DNA of 64,000 nt from Micromussa lordhowensis. Lineage: Eukaryota > Cnidaria > Anthozoa > Scleractinia > Lobophylliidae. Positions within the stretch are counted from its first letter, which is position 1. Each line of letters begins with the position of its first letter. The stretch is from positions 38,501-102,500 of the forward strand of contig CAXHUQ010000372.1 in NCBI GenBank assembly GCA_964020085.1. Reading direction: 5' to 3'. A model generated the notes under the pieces. That model saw only the letters and a program-made list of their open reading frames with translations, had not been told where the DNA came from and did not search any database. A program made the position numbers and the translations under genes. This document shows positions 63,290-64,000 of the stretch, one piece after another.

Positions 63290-64000
63290 TTTGTTGTCTT
63301 CGTCGTCATCGTCGTCATCGTTATCATCATCATCACAATGAGAGAGAGAGAGAGTATCTTTATTTATCCACGGTACAAAATTCGTCAGCTAAAAATTTCT
63401 AAAACTAATATAATATAATATAATAACGAATACATATACGTATGTATTATATATTAATAAAAAGCTGCTTTCCACGAATGCCATGCCTTACAGTACTCCT
63501 TTGAGTAATCGCTTGAATTGCCCAAGGGACTCTGCTTCCCTTAAATTACAAGGAAGACTGTTCCAGAGAATGGCGCCACTACATGTATAGGTGAAGCTAT
63601 TTTTATAATAGTTTGTGCGCGGTAATGGAACATTAAGTTTATACTCAGAGTCTCTTAGGTTATAAGCGATTTCTCGCCTTTCAAATTTAGAGGTAAGATA
63701 ACTTGGAGCCACTGAACCCGTGCAGAGACTTGTAAACCATCGTAGCTCCTTGAATTTGCTGTTGGCAATGTAGATTTTTCCACCCTAGAAGTTTAAACAG
63801 GTGACCAAAACACGGGCTGCTCTATTTTGTAGCTTTTGTGTCTTATTCCGTAAAGTCCCCAAACAATATTGCAATAGTCAAAGTGTGGCTGTATCAAAGC
63901 TTGATATATTAGATGTAAGGTCGACTGAGGGACAAGGTGCCTTATTCGTTTTATGGCCCCAATACCAGAAGCGACTTTCTTAGTTATTTTCTCGATATGG
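63290..64000 (-). pseudogene. CR1/L2-like LINE, C-terminal reverse transcriptase end, frameshifted
   Basis: On the minus strand translation gives KKVASGIGAIKRIRHLVPQS and YQALIQPHFDYCNIVWG near the window edge, then (after frameshifts) GATMVYKSLHG and finally 63712-63488 with LPRTNYYKNSFTYTCSGAIL, WNSLPCNLREAESLGQFKR and stop. These are the typical end blocks of the LINE ORF2 protein after the RT domain. The 3' end runs into a CT/GA run and a TGATGA/GACGAC short tandem repeat (63295-63345), the kind of tail used by CR1/L2 elements. At least two frameshifts show that it is dead. The 5' part continues outside the window. Confidence 0.8.

Noticed and set aside
63801..63983. 60-codon plus-strand frame at the window edge
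   Set aside because: Antisense to the LINE reverse transcriptase remnant.

Overview
The window looks like nuclear DNA of an animal, most likely a cnidarian and probably a stony coral. This is inference. It rests on an intron-rich conserved animal gene, single-exon rhodopsin-like receptors in a recent local expansion, an intronless histone H3, AT-rich introns, and a very dense set of fold-back DNA elements, Penelope-like and LINE remnants and tRNA-derived SINEs. Nothing bacterial, viral or organellar is seen. Genes were found by reading the exons, splice sites and reading frames directly; no database was searched.

Layout. Bases 1-19000 hold two intact single-exon G-protein-coupled receptor genes: one on the plus strand (2216-3148) and a close paralogue on the minus strand (14732-15667). 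A third copy (11570-11671) keeps only its C-terminal end. The second and third copies lie in a local tandem duplication, each preceded by a minisatellite array of 37-base units. The rest of this part is mainly fold-back elements, including two copies of a PIF/Harbinger-like element with TAA/TTA target-site duplications.

Bases 19534-50081 hold one complete gene on the plus strand, tubulin-specific chaperone D (TBCD). I resolve 49 coding exons that join in frame to 1191 codons plus stop, with no internal stop. Its introns carry many mobile-element remnants. Intron 42 (42818-46704) starts with a GC donor and holds nested elements, one of which contains a copy of the TBCD intron 38/exon 39 junction. 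Intron 37 holds an antisense coding remnant.

Bases 50100-56300 hold a small orphan frame containing a KEN tripeptide and a decayed Penelope-like retroelement (reverse transcriptase plus GIY-YIG endonuclease). Bases 56348-56758 encode an unusual histone H3 on the minus strand. It shares a CCAAT/TATA/E2F-like promoter region with a tentative two-exon small gene on the plus strand. Bases 59224-62746 (minus) are the 3' part of a formin gene: seven exons covering the second half of the FH2 domain, with a poly(A) signal at 58893. The window ends in a decayed CR1/L2-like LINE (63290-64000, minus).

TBCD (tubulin folding), the formin (actin assembly) and H3 (chromatin) are housekeeping or cytoskeletal genes with no visible operonic relation. 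The most informative signals are evolutionary: a birth-and-death receptor cluster with a filled/empty transposon site, a host exon piece inside a TIR element, mobile elements inserted within a few bases of splice donors, and the divergent H3.
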